Source: Streptococcus ovis DSM 16829
GTDB taxonomy: Bacteria; Bacillota; Bacilli; Lactobacillales; Streptococcaceae
Reading direction: 5' to 3'
NCBI RefSeq assembly: GCF_000380125.1
Contig: NZ_KB904566.1
Coordinates: 1 to 54,317 of the forward strand
DNA: 54,317 nt
Of the stretch, positions 8,947 through 18,033 are shown piece by piece. The stretch's first letter is position 1. Each line of letters starts with the position of its first letter. The notes beneath the pieces were generated by a model that was not told the DNA's origin, did no database searches, and was given only the letters and a program-made list of their open reading frames with translations. Position numbers and translations under genes: made by a program.

Positions 8947-9489
8947 TTATTTCGCAAACGGCATTCCAAGGCCAGTAAGCAATGCACGTGACTCTTCGTC
9001 AGTGTTAGCAGTTGTAACAATAACGATATCCAAACCACGAGTTTTATCAACATCATCAAAGTTGATTTCTGGGAAGATCAATTGCTCTTTCACACCAAGC
9101 GTGTAGTTACCACGTCCATCAAATGATTTTGTTGGAACACCGTGGAAATCACGTACACGAGGAAGTGAAACTGTAACCAATTTATCCAAGAATTCGTACA
9201 TACGTTCGCCACGCAGTGTTACTTTCGCACCGATAGCAACCCCTTCACGAAGACGGAAGCCGGCGATTGATTTCTTAGCTTTTGTGATAAGTGGTTTTTG
9301 ACCTGAAATAAGCGCCAATTCTTGAGCAGCTTTTTCAAGGTTTTTAGCGTTAGAAACAGCGTCACCAACACCCATGTTCAAAACGATCTTATCAACTTTT
9401 GGTACAGCCATTACTGAAGAATAGTTAAATTGTTCAGTCAAAGCAGGAACTACTTCATTAAGATATTTTTCTTTTAAACGATTTGCCAT
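8947..9489 (-). CDS. rplE: 50S ribosomal protein L5
   Basis: A 180-aa L5, a 5S rRNA-binding protein of the central protuberance. It contains the signature [20 protein letters not shown] and ends [13 protein letters not shown]. It starts [20 protein letters not shown] after an AGGAGAA site and follows rplX by 23 bases. Confidence 0.98.
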   Translation of the reverse strand: MANRLKEKYLNEVVPALTEQFNYSSVMAVPKVDKIVLNMGVGDAVSNAKNLEKAAQELALISGQKPLITKAKKSIAGFRLREGVAIGAKVTLRGERMYEFLDKLVTVSLPRVRDFHGVPTKSFDGRGNYTLGVKEQLIFPEINFDDVDKTRGLDIVIVTTANTDEESRALLTGLGMPFAK

Positions 9490-9512
9490 TATACTTCTCC
9501 TTTCCTTCGTGA

Positions 9513-9818
9513 TTAATCAAGCACTTCGCCTGATTTTTTGTTGTAACGCACTTTTTTGCCGTCTACAAATTTGTAACCAACACGACCTGCAACGCCATTT
9601 TTGTCAAGAACTTGAACGTTTGACACATGGATTGGTGCTTCTTTTTCTACGATAGCACCTTGAGGGTTTTCGTTGTTTGGTTTTTGATGTTTCTTGATGA
9701 TGTTGACACCTTCAACAACAACTTTGTTTACTTTTGGAAGTGCTGATACAACAACTGCTTCAACGCCTTTGTCTTTACCAGCGATTACGCGAACTTTGTC
9801 GCCTTTTTTTACAAACAT
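9513..9818 (-). CDS. rplX: 50S ribosomal protein L24
   Basis: A 101-aa L24, an assembly-initiator protein with a KOW motif in its N-terminal part ([20 protein letters not shown]). It lies between rplN and rplE. The 109 bases before it hold two hairpins, GCCC/GGGC at 9842-9853 and CCCTAGG/CCTAGGG at 9855-9875; neither is followed by a T-run. Confidence 0.98.
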   Translation of the reverse strand: MFVKKGDKVRVIAGKDKGVEAVVVSALPKVNKVVVEGVNIIKKHQKPNNENPQGAIVEKEAPIHVSNVQVLDKNGVAGRVGYKFVDGKKVRYNKKSGEVLD

Positions 9819-9927
9819 TTGATTCTCCTATTATTTCTTACGCCCTAACGGGCACCCTAGGATAAAAACCTAGGGGACTTAGTTTGTTTTATATATATTT
9901 CTTCGTTACAAGAATAAACTTAGCAGA

Positions 9928-10296
9928 TTAAAGTACTTCTGGTGCCAATGAAACGATTTTCATGAAACCGCCGTCACGCAATTCGCGTGCCACTGGGCCA
10001 AAGATACGAGTTCCGCGAGGGTTTTTGTCTTCACGGATAATAACTGCTGCATTTTCGTCGAATTTGATGTATGAACCATCTGCACGACGAGCGCCTGATT
10101 TAGTACGAACGATAACTGCTTTTACAACGTCACCTTTTTTAACCGCACCACCAGGAGTAGCTTGTTTTACTGAAGCAACGATTACATCACCGATGTTGGC
10201 GAATTTGCGGCCTGATCCACCAAGAACTTTAATTGTCAAGATTTCACGTGCGCCACTGTTGTCAGCAACTTTTAAACGAGTTTCTGTTTGAATCAT
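9928..10296 (-). CDS. rplN: 50S ribosomal protein L14
   Basis: A 122-aa L14, which lines the subunit interface and is the docking site for the silencing factor RsfS. It starts [20 protein letters not shown] and ends [11 protein letters not shown]. It follows rpsQ by 24 bases. Confidence 0.98.
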   Translation of the reverse strand: MIQTETRLKVADNSGAREILTIKVLGGSGRKFANIGDVIVASVKQATPGGAVKKGDVVKAVIVRTKSGARRADGSYIKFDENAAVIIREDKNPRGTRIFGPVARELRDGGFMKIVSLAPEVL

Positions 10297-10320
10297 CTTC
10301 GTTTTCTCCTTTCAGTTTGA

Positions 10321-10581
10321 TTAAATGATAACCGCTTCTTCCACAACTTCTACAAGACGGAAACGTTTTGTAGCTGAAAGTGGGCGAGTTTCCATGATAC
10401 GTACGATATCGCCTTCTTTGGCAACATTGTTTTCATCATGAGCTTTGTATTTTTTAGAGTAGTTAATACGTTTACCATAGACTGGGTGGTTACGTTTTGT
10501 TTCAACTACAACTGTGATGGTTTTGTCCATTTTGTCAGACACTACGCGCCCAACAAGAACTTTACGATTATTGCGTTCCAT
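10321..10581 (-). CDS. rpsQ: 30S ribosomal protein S17
   Basis: An 86-aa S17, an OB-fold protein that binds 16S rRNA early. It starts [20 protein letters not shown] and contains the family block THPVYGKR-like [20 protein letters not shown]. It follows rpmC by 23 bases, with AGGAG upstream. Confidence 0.98.
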
Positions 10582-10604
10582 TGAAATTCTCCTTTCCCAA
10601 TCTA

Positions 10605-10811
10605 TTATTTCATTTCAGATTGCACAGTTTTGATACGTGCAATTTGTTTTTTCACTTCGTTCAAACGAGCAGTTTGCTCAAGTTGACCAGCAGCGGCTTG
10701 GAAACGAAGGTCGAAGAGTTCTTTCTTCAACTCGTTTTCTTTCTTAGCAAGTTCTTCTTGAGAAAGGCCACGAAGTTCTTTAACAAAATCTTTAATTTCT
10801 TGAAGTTTCAT
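10605..10811 (-). CDS. rpmC: 50S ribosomal protein L29
   Basis: A 68-aa L29, an all-helical protein at the tunnel exit near the signal recognition particle site. It starts [20 protein letters not shown] and contains [19 protein letters not shown]. It lies 9 bases after rplP. Confidence 0.98.
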
Positions 10812-10820
10812 GTCTTCTCC

Positions 10821-11234
10821 TTATTCTGCTTCACGTTTTACGAATTTAACTTTAACTGGTAATTTGTGGCCAGCAAGACGGAATGCTTCACGAGCGATTT
10901 CTTCAGAAACGCCTGCAACTTCAAACATCACTTTGCCACGTTTAACTGGTGCAACCCAACCTTCAGGTGCCCCTTTACCAGAACCCATACGAACCCCGAT
11001 AGCTTTTGCTGTATATGATTTGTGAGGGAAGATTTTGATCCAAACTTTACCACCACGTTTCATATAACGCGTCATCGCGATACGAGCAGCTTCGATTTGG
11101 CGGTTTGTAATCCATGAGCTTGTAGTAGCTTGAAGACCATATTCACCAAATGATACTTCTTTACCACCTTTTGCTTCACCGCGCATTTTTCCACGGAATT
11201 CACGGCGGTGTTTCACACGTTTAGGTACTAACAT
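10821..11234 (-). CDS. rplP: 50S ribosomal protein L16
   Basis: A 137-aa L16, which contacts the A-site tRNA elbow. It starts [20 protein letters not shown] and contains [20 protein letters not shown], with an arginine in the hydroxylation region known from other bacteria. Only 3 bases separate it from rpsC, so the two are likely translationally coupled. Confidence 0.98.
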   Translation of the reverse strand: MLVPKRVKHRREFRGKMRGEAKGGKEVSFGEYGLQATTSSWITNRQIEAARIAMTRYMKRGGKVWIKIFPHKSYTAKAIGVRMGSGKGAPEGWVAPVKRGKVMFEVAGVSEEIAREAFRLAGHKLPVKVKFVKREAE

Positions 11235-11237
11235 TTG

Positions 11238-11891
11238 TTATTTACCTCCTTTAGTGTTTTTACGAGCAGGAAGAACTTCGCCACGGTAAATCCAAACTTT
11301 AACACCAAGTTTACCGTAAGTTGTAAGAGCTTCTTCCCAAGCGTAATCGATATCAGCACGAAGGGTATGAAGAGGAACAGTTCCTTCTGAGTAACCTTCA
11401 GCACGGGCGATATCTGCACCATTCAAACGGCCAGAAACCTGTGTTTTGATACCTTTTGCACCAGCGCGCATTGCACGTTGGATGGCTTGTTTTTGAGCAC
11501 GACGGAAAGCAACACGTTGTTCCAATTGACGAGCAATTGATTCACCAACAAGATGAGCATCAAGATCTGGAGACTTGATTTCAATGATGTTGATGTGAAC
11601 TTGTTTTCCAGTCAATTTGTTGAGTTGTGCACGAAGTGCGTCTACATTGCTACCTGCTTTACCGATAACCATACCAGGTTTAGCTGTGTGAACACTCACG
11701 ATTACTTTATTAACTGCACGTTCGATCTCGATAGTTGAAACTGATGCGTCAGCCAATTCTTTCTTGATAAAGTTGCGGATTGCAAGATCTTCATGAAGGT
11801 AATCCGCGTATTCTTTTTCAGCATACCATTTAGCATCCCAATCACGGATGATGCCGACACGCATACCAATTGGATGTACTTTTTGTCCCAC
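11238..11891 (-). CDS. rpsC: 30S ribosomal protein S3
   Basis: A 217-aa S3 that forms the mRNA entry tunnel with S4 and S5. It has the KH-type domain with [20 protein letters not shown] and the C-terminal domain with [20 protein letters not shown]. It starts [20 protein letters not shown]. It overlaps nothing and is spaced 12 bases after rplV. Confidence 0.98.
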   Translation of the reverse strand: MGQKVHPIGMRVGIIRDWDAKWYAEKEYADYLHEDLAIRNFIKKELADASVSTIEIERAVNKVIVSVHTAKPGMVIGKAGSNVDALRAQLNKLTGKQVHINIIEIKSPDLDAHLVGESIARQLEQRVAFRRAQKQAIQRAMRAGAKGIKTQVSGRLNGADIARAEGYSEGTVPLHTLRADIDYAWEEALTTYGKLGVKVWIYRGEVLPARKNTKGGK

Positions 11892-11903
11892 GTTTTTACC
11901 TCC

Positions 11904-12248
11904 TTATTTTTCTTCCACAACTACTGTAATATGAGCTGTGCGTTTGTTAATTGGTGAAGCTGAACCTTTCGCACGTGGACGGAAACGTTTAAGAGTTGGT
12001 CCTTCGTTTGCGAATGCTTCGCTGACTACCAAGTTAGCTTTTTCCAAACCAAAGTTGTTTTCTGCGTTAGCAACTGCTGAATTCAACACTTTTTCGATGA
12101 TTCCAGCTGCTTTGTTTGGAGTAAATTTCAAGATTGCGATTGCGTCTGCTACACTTTTACCACGAATATTGTCCAAGACAAGACGTGATTTACGAGGTGA
12201 AACACGTACTGTGCGAGCAGTTGCTTTAGCTGAAGTAATTTCTGCCAT
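11904..12248 (-). CDS. rplV: 50S ribosomal protein L22
   Basis: A 114-aa L22 whose beta-hairpin reaches into the exit tunnel (macrolide resistance mutations map there in streptococci). The hairpin region, [20 protein letters not shown], is intact, with no insertion. It starts [20 protein letters not shown]. Confidence 0.98.
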   Translation of the reverse strand: MAEITSAKATARTVRVSPRKSRLVLDNIRGKSVADAIAILKFTPNKAAGIIEKVLNSAVANAENNFGLEKANLVVSEAFANEGPTLKRFRPRAKGSASPINKRTAHITVVVEEK

Positions 12249-12265
12249 TGTGTTTTCCTCCTAAA

Positions 12266-12547
12266 TTATTTACGACGAGTTTTCTTGTCGTCTGCAGCAT
12301 GACCTTTGTAAGTACGAGTTGGTGCGAATTCACCAAGTTTGTGACCTACCATGTCTTCTTGAATATATACAGGCACATGTTTACGACCATCGTAAACTGC
12401 AATTGTATAACCGATGAAACTTGGGAAAATCGTTGAACGACGTGACCAAGTTTTGATTACTTTTTTCTTTTCGTCGTTTGCTTGAGCTTCAACTTTTTTC
12501 ATCAAATGCTCATCGACGAAAGGTCCTTTTTTAAGACTACGTCCCAT
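12266..12547 (-). CDS. rpsS: 30S ribosomal protein S19
   Basis: A 93-aa S19 of the small-subunit head. It starts [20 protein letters not shown] and contains the signature [21 protein letters not shown] 93-base gap to rplB contains GCCCGC/GCGGGC (12588-12602) and a 14-bp palindrome, CAGCTAATTAGCTG (12625-12638), right after the rplB stop. Confidence 0.98.
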
Positions 12548-12640
12548 TTTGTAGTTTTCTCCTTTAAAATATGTACCACAGCGGCCTGCCCGCTAAGCGG
12601 GCTACCGAGCTGGCGGATGTTTAACAGCTAATTAGCTGCA

Positions 12641-13474
12641 TTATTTTTCATTGCGACGACGAACGATAAGTTTGTCAGATTTCGCTTTCTTGTTACGCGT
12701 TTTAAGACCAAGCGCAGGTTTACCCCAAGGAGTAGATGGCGCTTTACGTCCAACTGGTGCTTTACCTTCACCACCACCGTGTGGGTGATCATTAGGGTTC
12801 ATTACAGAACCACGAACTGTTGGGCGGATACCTTTCCAACGGCTACGTCCTGCTTTACCAAGGTTAACAAGTCCGTGTTGTTCGTTACCCACTGTACCAA
12901 CAGTTGCACGACAAGTACCAAGAATCATACGAACTTCGCCTGATTGAAGACGAACAAGAACGTATTTACCTTCTTGACCAAGCACTTGTGCAGAAGCACC
13001 AGCAGCACGAACCAATTCGCCACCACGACCTGGTTTCAATTCGATGTTGTGTACAACTGTACCAACAGGAATATTTGCCAATGGAAGTGCGTTACCAACT
13101 TTGATATCAGCTTCTGGGCCTGAAACGATACGTTGACCTACTTCAAGACCTTTAGGAGCCAAGATGTATGCTTTCACACCGTCAGTGTAGTGTACAAGAG
13201 CAATATTTGCTGTACGGTTTGGATCGTATTCAATTGTTTTAACAACTGCTTCAACACCGTCTTTGTTACGTTTGAAGTCAATCAAGCGGTAATGACGTTT
13301 GTGGCCACCACCATGATGACGAACTGTGATGCGACCGTTGTTGTTACGACCTGCTGTTTTCTTCAAAGAAACAAGCAATGATTTCTCAGGTGTGCTTGTT
13401 GTGATTTCAGCGAAATCCAAAGAAGTCATGTTACGACGGCCATTTGTCGTTGGTTTATAAACTTTAATACCCAC
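12641..13474 (-). CDS. rplB: 50S ribosomal protein L2
   Basis: A 277-aa L2, the conserved protein near the peptidyl transferase centre. It contains [20 protein letters not shown]-type sequence and the hallmark [20 protein letters not shown], with the key histidine. It starts [20 protein letters not shown] and ends [13 protein letters not shown]. It follows rplW by 17 bases. Confidence 0.98.
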   Translation of the reverse strand: MGIKVYKPTTNGRRNMTSLDFAEITTSTPEKSLLVSLKKTAGRNNNGRITVRHHGGGHKRHYRLIDFKRNKDGVEAVVKTIEYDPNRTANIALVHYTDGVKAYILAPKGLEVGQRIVSGPEADIKVGNALPLANIPVGTVVHNIELKPGRGGELVRAAGASAQVLGQEGKYVLVRLQSGEVRMILGTCRATVGTVGNEQHGLVNLGKAGRSRWKGIRPTVRGSVMNPNDHPHGGGEGKAPVGRKAPSTPWGKPALGLKTRNKKAKSDKLIVRRRNEK

Positions 13475-13491
13475 GTTAATTCCTCCTTTGA

Positions 13492-13788
13492 TTATTCAGC
13501 TTCAGCTGCGAACAACTCGATTGCTTTTGAATCAGCTGTAAGAGTGATGATAGCTTTTTTAACTTTGTTTGTGCGACCTACATAACGTCCAACACGTTTT
13601 GTTTTAGGTTTCACATTGATTGTGTTGACATTTGCAACTTTCACACCTTCAAACGCTGCTTCTACTGCTTGTTTGATGAGGAGTTTGTGTGCACGAGTGT
13701 CCACTTCAAATACGTATTTGCCTGCTTCAAGTTGGCTCATTGAGCTTTCTGTGATGACAGGTTTTTTGATAACATCATACAAATTCAT
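13492..13788 (-). CDS. rplW: 50S ribosomal protein L23
   Basis: A 98-aa L23, the tunnel-exit protein that docks trigger factor and the signal recognition particle. It starts [20 protein letters not shown] and contains [20 protein letters not shown]. Its start overlaps the rplD stop by one base, which indicates translational coupling. Confidence 0.98.
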   Translation of the reverse strand: MNLYDVIKKPVITESSMSQLEAGKYVFEVDTRAHKLLIKQAVEAAFEGVKVANVNTINVKPKTKRVGRYVGRTNKVKKAIITLTADSKAIELFAAEAE

Positions 13789-14411
13789 TATGCAAGAACC
13801 TCCTCGATCTTAGAGATAGCTGCTTGAGTTACAAGAAGTTTATCTGCACTTGTGATGTCAAGTACGCTTGCAGTTGTAGCTGTAGCAACTTTCACATTTG
13901 GAAGGTTACGAGCTGAAAGAGCTGCGAATTCGTTGCCTTCTTCAAGAATAACAAGGACTTTTGAATCAACGCTCAATGCTGCAAGAACTTTTGCAAATTC
14001 AGCAGTTTTTGGAGCTGCAAATGTAAGTGAATCAACAGCTACAAATTTGCTTTCAGCAACTTTTTCTGAATAAACAGATTTAAGTGCCAAACGACGAACT
14101 TTTTGTGGAAGTTTGTAAGCGTAAGAACGTGGAGTTGGTCCGAAGACTACACCACCGCCACGCCATTGTGGTGAGCGGATAGAACCTTGACGAGCACGTC
14201 CAGTTCCTTTTTGGCGCCATGGTTTGCGACCACCGCCTGAAACTGCTGAACGGTTTTTCACTGCGTGAGTACCTTGACGAAGACTTGCACGTTGGCTGAT
14301 GATGACATCAAAGACAACTGCTTCATTTGGCTCGATACCAAATACTGCATCGTTCAATACAACTTCACCAGTTTGTTTACCAGTTTGGTCAAATAATGTT
14401 ACGTTTGCCAT
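13788..14411 (-). CDS. rplD: 50S ribosomal protein L4
   Basis: A 207-aa L4, whose long loop lines the exit tunnel. The loop contains [20 protein letters not shown], the macrolide-relevant segment, without changes visible by eye. In enteric bacteria L4 represses its own operon through the S10 leader; whether it does so here is not known. Confidence 0.98.
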   Translation of the reverse strand: MANVTLFDQTGKQTGEVVLNDAVFGIEPNEAVVFDVIISQRASLRQGTHAVKNRSAVSGGGRKPWRQKGTGRARQGSIRSPQWRGGGVVFGPTPRSYAYKLPQKVRRLALKSVYSEKVAESKFVAVDSLTFAAPKTAEFAKVLAALSVDSKVLVILEEGNEFAALSARNLPNVKVATATTASVLDITSADKLLVTQAAISKIEEVLA

Positions 14412-14435
14412 TTCGACTGATTTCCCCTTTCCTTA

Positions 14436-15062
14436 TTATTTACCAGCTTTAACTGCTGATTTGATAGTGATAAGAGATTTCTTAGCACCTGGTACGTTAC
14501 CTTTGATAAGGATAACGTTCTTTTCTGGAACAACTTGTACAACTTCAAGATTTTGAATTGTTACACGGTTGCCACCCATACGTCCTGCCAAGCGTTTGTT
14601 TTTAAACACACGGTTAGGCGCTACAGGTCCCATTGAACCTGGACGACGGTGGTAACGAGAACCGTGAGCCATTGGACCACGTGATTGACCATGGCGTTTG
14701 ATAACACCTTGGAAACCTTTACCTTTAGATGTACCAGTTACATCAACAACATCTCCAGCCACGAATGTGTCAACAGTGATTTCTGCACCAACTTCCAAGC
14801 CTTCAATGTTTTTGAATTCACGAATGAAGCGCTTAGGAGCTGTGTTAGCTTTCGCTACATGGCCTTTGGCAGGTTTGTTGCTCAACACTTCACGTTTGTC
14901 ATCAAAACCAACTTGAACAGCCGCATAACCGTCTGTCTCAACTGTTTTCACTTGAAGCACTACGTTTGGAGCCGCTTCGATGACAGTAACAGGAATAAAT
15001 TCACCAGATTCAGTGAAGATTTGAGTCATTCCCACTTTTTTCCCTAAGATTCCTTTTGTCAT
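14436..15062 (-). CDS. rplC: 50S ribosomal protein L3
   Basis: A 208-aa L3, an assembly initiator that reaches the peptidyl transferase centre. It starts [20 protein letters not shown] and contains the signature [20 protein letters not shown]. It lies 103 bases after rpsJ, a gap containing a 31-bp tandem duplication. Confidence 0.98.
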   Translation of the reverse strand: MTKGILGKKVGMTQIFTESGEFIPVTVIEAAPNVVLQVKTVETDGYAAVQVGFDDKREVLSNKPAKGHVAKANTAPKRFIREFKNIEGLEVGAEITVDTFVAGDVVDVTGTSKGKGFQGVIKRHGQSRGPMAHGSRYHRRPGSMGPVAPNRVFKNKRLAGRMGGNRVTIQNLEVVQVVPEKNVILIKGNVPGAKKSLITIKSAVKAGK

Positions 15063-15093
15063 GAGAAAATTTCCTTTTCTTAATTTTAGTTTT

Positions 15094-15156
15094 AAAAAGT
15101 TTTTAATGAGCGTTTTTTGTGCTCAAAAAAGTTTTTAACGAGCGTTTTTTGTGCTC
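15094..15156. repeat. Tandem duplication of 31 bp in the rpsJ-rplC gap
   Basis: AAAAAGTTTTTAATGAGCG continuing TTTTTTGTGCTC (15094-15124) is repeated at 15126-15156 with one T-to-C change. Read as minus-strand RNA, each unit gives a small GAGC-loop-GCTC hairpin followed by a U-rich run, like two weak tandem attenuators. The 4-bp stems are too short for efficient termination. Confidence 0.8.
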
Positions 15157-15165
15157 CTAATCAAA

Positions 15166-15474
15166 TTACAATTTGATTTCTACGTTTACACCACTTGGCA
15201 AGTCAAGTTTCATCAACGCATCAACAGTTTTTTGAGTTGGGTTGATAATGTCAACAAGACGTTTGTGTGTACGCATTTCGAATTGCTCACGAGAATCTTT
15301 GTACTTGTGAGTCGCACGAATGATTGTGTAGAGGCTACGTTCAGTTGGAAGCGGTACTGGACCAGCAACTTCTGCACCTGTACGAGTAGCAGTTTCTACG
15401 ATTTTTGCAGCTGCTGTATCAAGTGTACGGTGTTCGTACGCTTTCAAGCGGATGCGAATTTTTTTGTTTGCCAT
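15166..15474 (-). CDS. rpsJ: 30S ribosomal protein S10 (NusE)
   Basis: A 102-aa S10, a head protein of the small subunit that also works as NusE in antitermination. It starts [20 protein letters not shown] and contains [20 protein letters not shown] and RTHKRLVDI. It is the first gene of the S10-spc-alpha transcript and is preceded by a structured leader and a good promoter at 15612-15640. Confidence 0.98.
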   Translation of the reverse strand: MANKKIRIRLKAYEHRTLDTAAAKIVETATRTGAEVAGPVPLPTERSLYTIIRATHKYKDSREQFEMRTHKRLVDIINPTQKTVDALMKLDLPSGVNVEIKL

Positions 15475-15605
15475 CTTTTTCTCCTTTTCGTCTATTTAAG
15501 ATAATAGGCTAGCTCCACAAGAAAACCAACACGAGTTGCGTGGCAATGCAACCGAGCGTGTCGCAACCTCTTGCATCAAAGCTACAGCCGTATTTTTTAC
15601 GGCAC
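15475..15605 (-). promoter_or_regulatory. Structured leader RNA of the S10 operon
   Basis: The roughly 130-base leader starts with a perfect 5' hairpin (GCCGTA/TACGGC, 15587-15603). It then carries two helices that cross each other: ACACG (15529-15533) pairs with CGTGT (15557-15561), and GTTGCG (15535-15540) pairs with CGCAAC (15562-15567). They make a pseudoknot or are alternative folds. A third option pairs GTTGC with GCAAC at 15548-15552. It is likely an autoregulatory ribosomal-protein leader; the ligand is unknown. Confidence 0.5.
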
Positions 15606-15611
15606 CCGATT

Positions 15612-15640
15612 AGTATATCAAAAACCATTTATGATTGCAA
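15612..15640 (-). promoter_or_regulatory. Promoter of the S10-spc-alpha operon
   Basis: On the minus strand TTGCAA (15635-15640), a 17-base spacer and TATACT (15612-15617) form a good sigma-A promoter. The expected start of transcription is near 15605, at the foot of the leader's 5' hairpin. No comparable promoter was seen within the operon. Confidence 0.8.
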
Positions 15641-15660
15641 GAGATTTGATGTGTTTTTTT

Positions 15661-15696
15661 CAAAAACACAAGATTCCTTTTTAGCAATCTTGTGTT
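15661..15696 (-). terminator. Terminator after the nucleotidyltransferase-family gene
   Basis: AACACAAGATT (15665-15675) and AATCTTGTGTT (15686-15696) form a perfect 11-bp stem with a 10-base loop. On the minus strand it is followed by TTTTTG. It separates the upstream gene from the ribosomal operon promoter. Confidence 0.85.
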
Positions 15697-15722
15697 TAAT
15701 ATCTTATATTATAGAAGAAACT

Positions 15723-16241
15723 TTATGTTTCATAGACATGTAACCGTGGCCACTTCCGAAACCAATCTTTTTTTGCCAGTCTTTGGCGATAAGTGACCAT
15801 TCGCTTTTCGTCTACCTGAAAATGGGGCGTTGGGCGTACGGCAAATGAGGTGATACTTTCTAAGCCATAGGGGCAGAATAATTCCAGTTCTCCATCATTA
15901 GACAGACGAATCCCGACCGCTGTACAGGTTTCAGGATATTTTGTTATGGCATCCTGTGAACTAGTATAGGGAAGTGTATTCGGGCTGTGAACGTGCATGT
16001 AGACCTGATTTTTCACTTCCCATTTGTATTGAGGGTATTTCTTTTTCAACTCCAACTCTATCTGACAGGTTTCTTTATCAAAGCCTTCTTGATTCGACAA
16101 TAGGTTCCAAATAAAATTACGCACAGTCCCTGCACAAATCCAACTGTCTTTCAATTGCAACTCCACTAAAATCTGTAAAATTTTGCGTATATCCTTGTCC
16201 TTAAATAAGGCGCAACGAATTTCTTTTTCTGTCCACATCAT
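15723..16241 (-). CDS. Nucleotidyltransferase-family protein (NTP_transf_6/DUF925 type) lacking its acidic motif
   Basis: A 172-aa protein. SWICAGTVRNFIWN (about 33-46), WEVKNQVYMHVHSPNTLPYT, KYPETCTAVGIRL and FCPYGLESI match the DUF925/NTP_transf_6 family. From memory, the family has a DVDVxxFDP-like segment, taken to hold the catalytic acids, between the 'RNxxWN' block and 'WEVKNQ'. Here FDKET runs straight into CQIELELKKK and that segment is absent, as if about 15-20 residues were deleted in frame. The protein is probably inactive. The start is a tandem ATG 6 bases from a TATACT box with no Shine-Dalgarno, which suggests a leaderless message. Confidence 0.75.
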   Translation of the reverse strand: MMWTEKEIRCALFKDKDIRKILQILVELQLKDSWICAGTVRNFIWNLLSNQEGFDKETCQIELELKKKYPQYKWEVKNQVYMHVHSPNTLPYTSSQDAITKYPETCTAVGIRLSNDGELELFCPYGLESITSFAVRPTPHFQVDEKRMVTYRQRLAKKDWFRKWPRLHVYET

Positions 16242-16253
16242 ATACCTAGTATA
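16241..16253 (-). promoter_or_regulatory. Extended -10 promoter giving a probable leaderless message
   Basis: TGTTATACT (TG-T-TATACT; -10 box at 16248-16253) lies exactly 6 bases before the ATG at 16241. No Shine-Dalgarno is present. The distance predicts transcription starting at or next to the start codon. The layout is the same as that before ruvB. Confidence 0.55.
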
Positions 16254-16262
16254 ACACAGACA

Positions 16263-16296
16263 AGAAAATCCCTGCATGATGATGCAAGGATTTTCT
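16263..16296 (-). terminator. Hairpin after the HAD hydrolase gene
   Basis: AGAAAATCCCTGCAT (16263-16277) pairs with ATGCAAGGATTTTCT (16282-16296) over 15 positions, with one G-U pair and a 4-base loop. The minus-strand tail, TTTTCTTG, is moderately T-rich, so it is a probable terminator for ruvB and the HAD gene. Confidence 0.65.
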
Positions 16297-16355
16297 GGAG
16301 ATATATGAAAAAGATACGTTTAGTATACAAATTCTTCCTTAATTTTTTCTTAAAG

Positions 16356-16970
16356 TTAAACTATTTTTAGAATATCTAGCAATGTGTCAATTTTTTGATT
16401 CCCATTACCCGCTTCAATCATCAAATTGATACTAGGAATTCCTGCCCGTTTTGCGGTATCTACATCTAATTGACGATCCCCAATGTAATACGTCTTACTC
16501 TTATCCAATTGGTACTTTTCAAGCAAATACGCTAAGGCTTCCGGATTCGATTTTCGCTGAAAGCCTGATTCCGATGTGATGACTTCTGTAAAGTATTGGT
16601 CTACCTGCAACTCTTTCAAAAGCGCAAAGGCATTATTCCCTTTATGCGTGTATATAAAGTTACGAATCCCTTGGGCCACTGTCCAGTCCAATACTTCACG
16701 CGCACCAGCCATCAACTGAACAGACACATTTTTCTCACGCAAAGAAGTTGCTCGAAAGGCTGATACTTCGTCAAAGTCAAGTCCCACCTCCGCTGTTACT
16801 TCCCGCAACAAGTCCTTTACAGAGTAACGTAAGATATAATTTTTCACCTTTTCTCTGTCAAAGGTCAACTGGAATCGTTCATAGGTTTCTTCCAAGCCAG
16901 CCAAAATCGCATCATAGGAATCTAACAAAGTCCCATCCAAATCCCAGATAAACGTCAGATTTTCTTCCAT
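16356..16970 (-). CDS. HAD-superfamily hydrolase
   Basis: A protein of about 204 aa. Motif I is FIWDLDGTLLDS near the N-terminus, a helical cap follows, motif II-like YTHKGNN comes next, and motifs III/IV are YYIGDRQLDVDTAKRAG. This is a haloacid dehalogenase-type phosphatase resembling phosphoglycolate phosphatase and other small-phosphate hydrolases; the substrate is unknown. The start is taken at MEENLTF (16970). An ATG at 16982 overlaps the ruvB stop as ATGA but has too short a spacing from its Shine-Dalgarno. It is likely co-transcribed with ruvB. Confidence 0.85.
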   Translation of the reverse strand: MEENLTFIWDLDGTLLDSYDAILAGLEETYERFQLTFDREKVKNYILRYSVKDLLREVTAEVGLDFDEVSAFRATSLREKNVSVQLMAGAREVLDWTVAQGIRNFIYTHKGNNAFALLKELQVDQYFTEVITSESGFQRKSNPEALAYLLEKYQLDKSKTYYIGDRQLDVDTAKRAGIPSINLMIEAGNGNQKIDTLLDILKIV

Positions 16971-16978
16971 GTATTTTC

Positions 16979-17977
16979 TCATTTCTCCTGATAAGGATAG
17001 CCAAGGTGTTCGTAGGCTTTTGCAGTGGCAACACGACCTGTCCGCGTCCGCATGATAAATCCTTTCTGAATCAGATAGGGTTCGTACATATCTTCAACCG
17101 TATCTCGTTCTTCTGCAATATTGACGGATAATGTTCCCAAACCAACAGGTCCACCATTGTACATCTCAATCATGGTACGTAGAATTTTCTGATCGACATA
17201 GTCCAGTCCTTCGCTATCCACATCTAGCATAGATAGGGCCTTATCTGTAATCTGATCATCAATCAGACCATCTCCCATAATCTGCGCAAAGTCCCGCACC
17301 CGTTTGAGCAAGCGATTGGCAATACGAGGAGTCCCGCGACTGCGACGCGCCAACTCAATGGCTGCTTCATGCGTGATTTCCATATCAAAGATGTCTGCTG
17401 TCCGCTCTACAATCTCAGTCAAATCGTCCAACTCATAGTATTCCATGTGTCCAGTAATACCAAAGCGAGCACGCAATGGATTCGAGAGCATTCCTGCGCG
17501 AGTCGTTGCTCCAATCAAAGTGAACGGAGGTAATTCTAGGTGCACAGAACGACTGGCTTCCCCTGCCCCAATCATGATGTCGATGTAAAAATCCTCCATG
17601 GCACTATAGAGAATTTCTTCCACCGCCATCGGCATTCGGTGGATTTCATCAATAAAGAGCACATCACCGGGCTCCAGATCGTTCAGAATCGCTACTAAAT
17701 CGCCTGCTTTTTCGATGACAGGTCCAGAAGTTTGCTTAAGATTGACTCCGAGCTCATTGGCAATGACAAAAGCCATAGTCGTTTTCCCTAAACCCGGGGG
17801 GCCAAAAAGGAGGGTGTGATCCAAGGCTTCATCCCGTAGCTTTGCGGCCTCAATAAAGACCTTGAGCTGATCTTTCACCTTGTCCTGCCCAATATATTCA
17901 TTTAATTTTTGCGGGCGCAGAGTCCGTTCAGCATACTCTTCATCACCCAACAATTCGTTATCTAAAATTCTACTCAT
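16979..17977 (-). CDS. ruvB: Holliday junction branch-migration helicase RuvB
   Basis: A 332-aa AAA+ ATPase that drives Holliday junction migration with RuvA. It starts [20 protein letters not shown], then [15 protein letters not shown], Walker [10 protein letters not shown], Walker B DEIHR, sensor GATTRAG, and the C-terminal winged helix ending [21 protein letters not shown] longer frame from 18022 is not the start. The ATG at 17977 has no Shine-Dalgarno but stands 6 bases after TATAAT, so the message is probably leaderless. Confidence 0.97.
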   Translation of the reverse strand: MSRILDNELLGDEEYAERTLRPQKLNEYIGQDKVKDQLKVFIEAAKLRDEALDHTLLFGPPGLGKTTMAFVIANELGVNLKQTSGPVIEKAGDLVAILNDLEPGDVLFIDEIHRMPMAVEEILYSAMEDFYIDIMIGAGEASRSVHLELPPFTLIGATTRAGMLSNPLRARFGITGHMEYYELDDLTEIVERTADIFDMEITHEAAIELARRSRGTPRIANRLLKRVRDFAQIMGDGLIDDQITDKALSMLDVDSEGLDYVDQKILRTMIEMYNGGPVGLGTLSVNIAEERDTVEDMYEPYLIQKGFIMRTRTGRVATAKAYEHLGYPYQEK

Positions 17978-17989
17978 GGTGATATTATA
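17977..17989 (-). promoter_or_regulatory. Extended -10 promoter of ruvB, probable leaderless start
   Basis: TGTTATAAT (-10 TATAAT at 17984-17989) is followed after 6 bases by the ruvB ATG, with no ribosome-binding site between. The sequence TGTGTTATAMT and the spacing match the promoter at 16241-16253. Confidence 0.6.
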
Positions 17990-18001
17990 ACACAGAAATG
18001 A

Positions 18002-18033
18002 ATAGTAGAAAAAAAGAGGCACTGCCTCTTTTT
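18002..18033 (-). terminator. comS terminator
   Basis: AAAAAGAGGC (18011-18020) and GCCTCTTTTT (18024-18033) form a perfect 10-bp stem with a 3-base loop. On the minus strand a T-run of at least seven follows. The stem includes two bases of the comS stop codon, so the short comS message ends right after the gene and does not run into ruvB. Confidence 0.88.

Noticed and set aside
9842-9875. Hairpins GCCC/GGGC and CCCTAGG/CCTAGGG as an operon terminator
   Set aside because: No T-run follows on the minus strand, and the essential downstream ribosomal genes have no other promoter, so termination here is unlikely.
12588-12638. GC-rich hairpin and 14-bp palindrome between rpsS and rplB as an attachment site
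   Set aside because: No integrase, no direct repeats and no element boundary are present. They are more likely mRNA structures of the operon.
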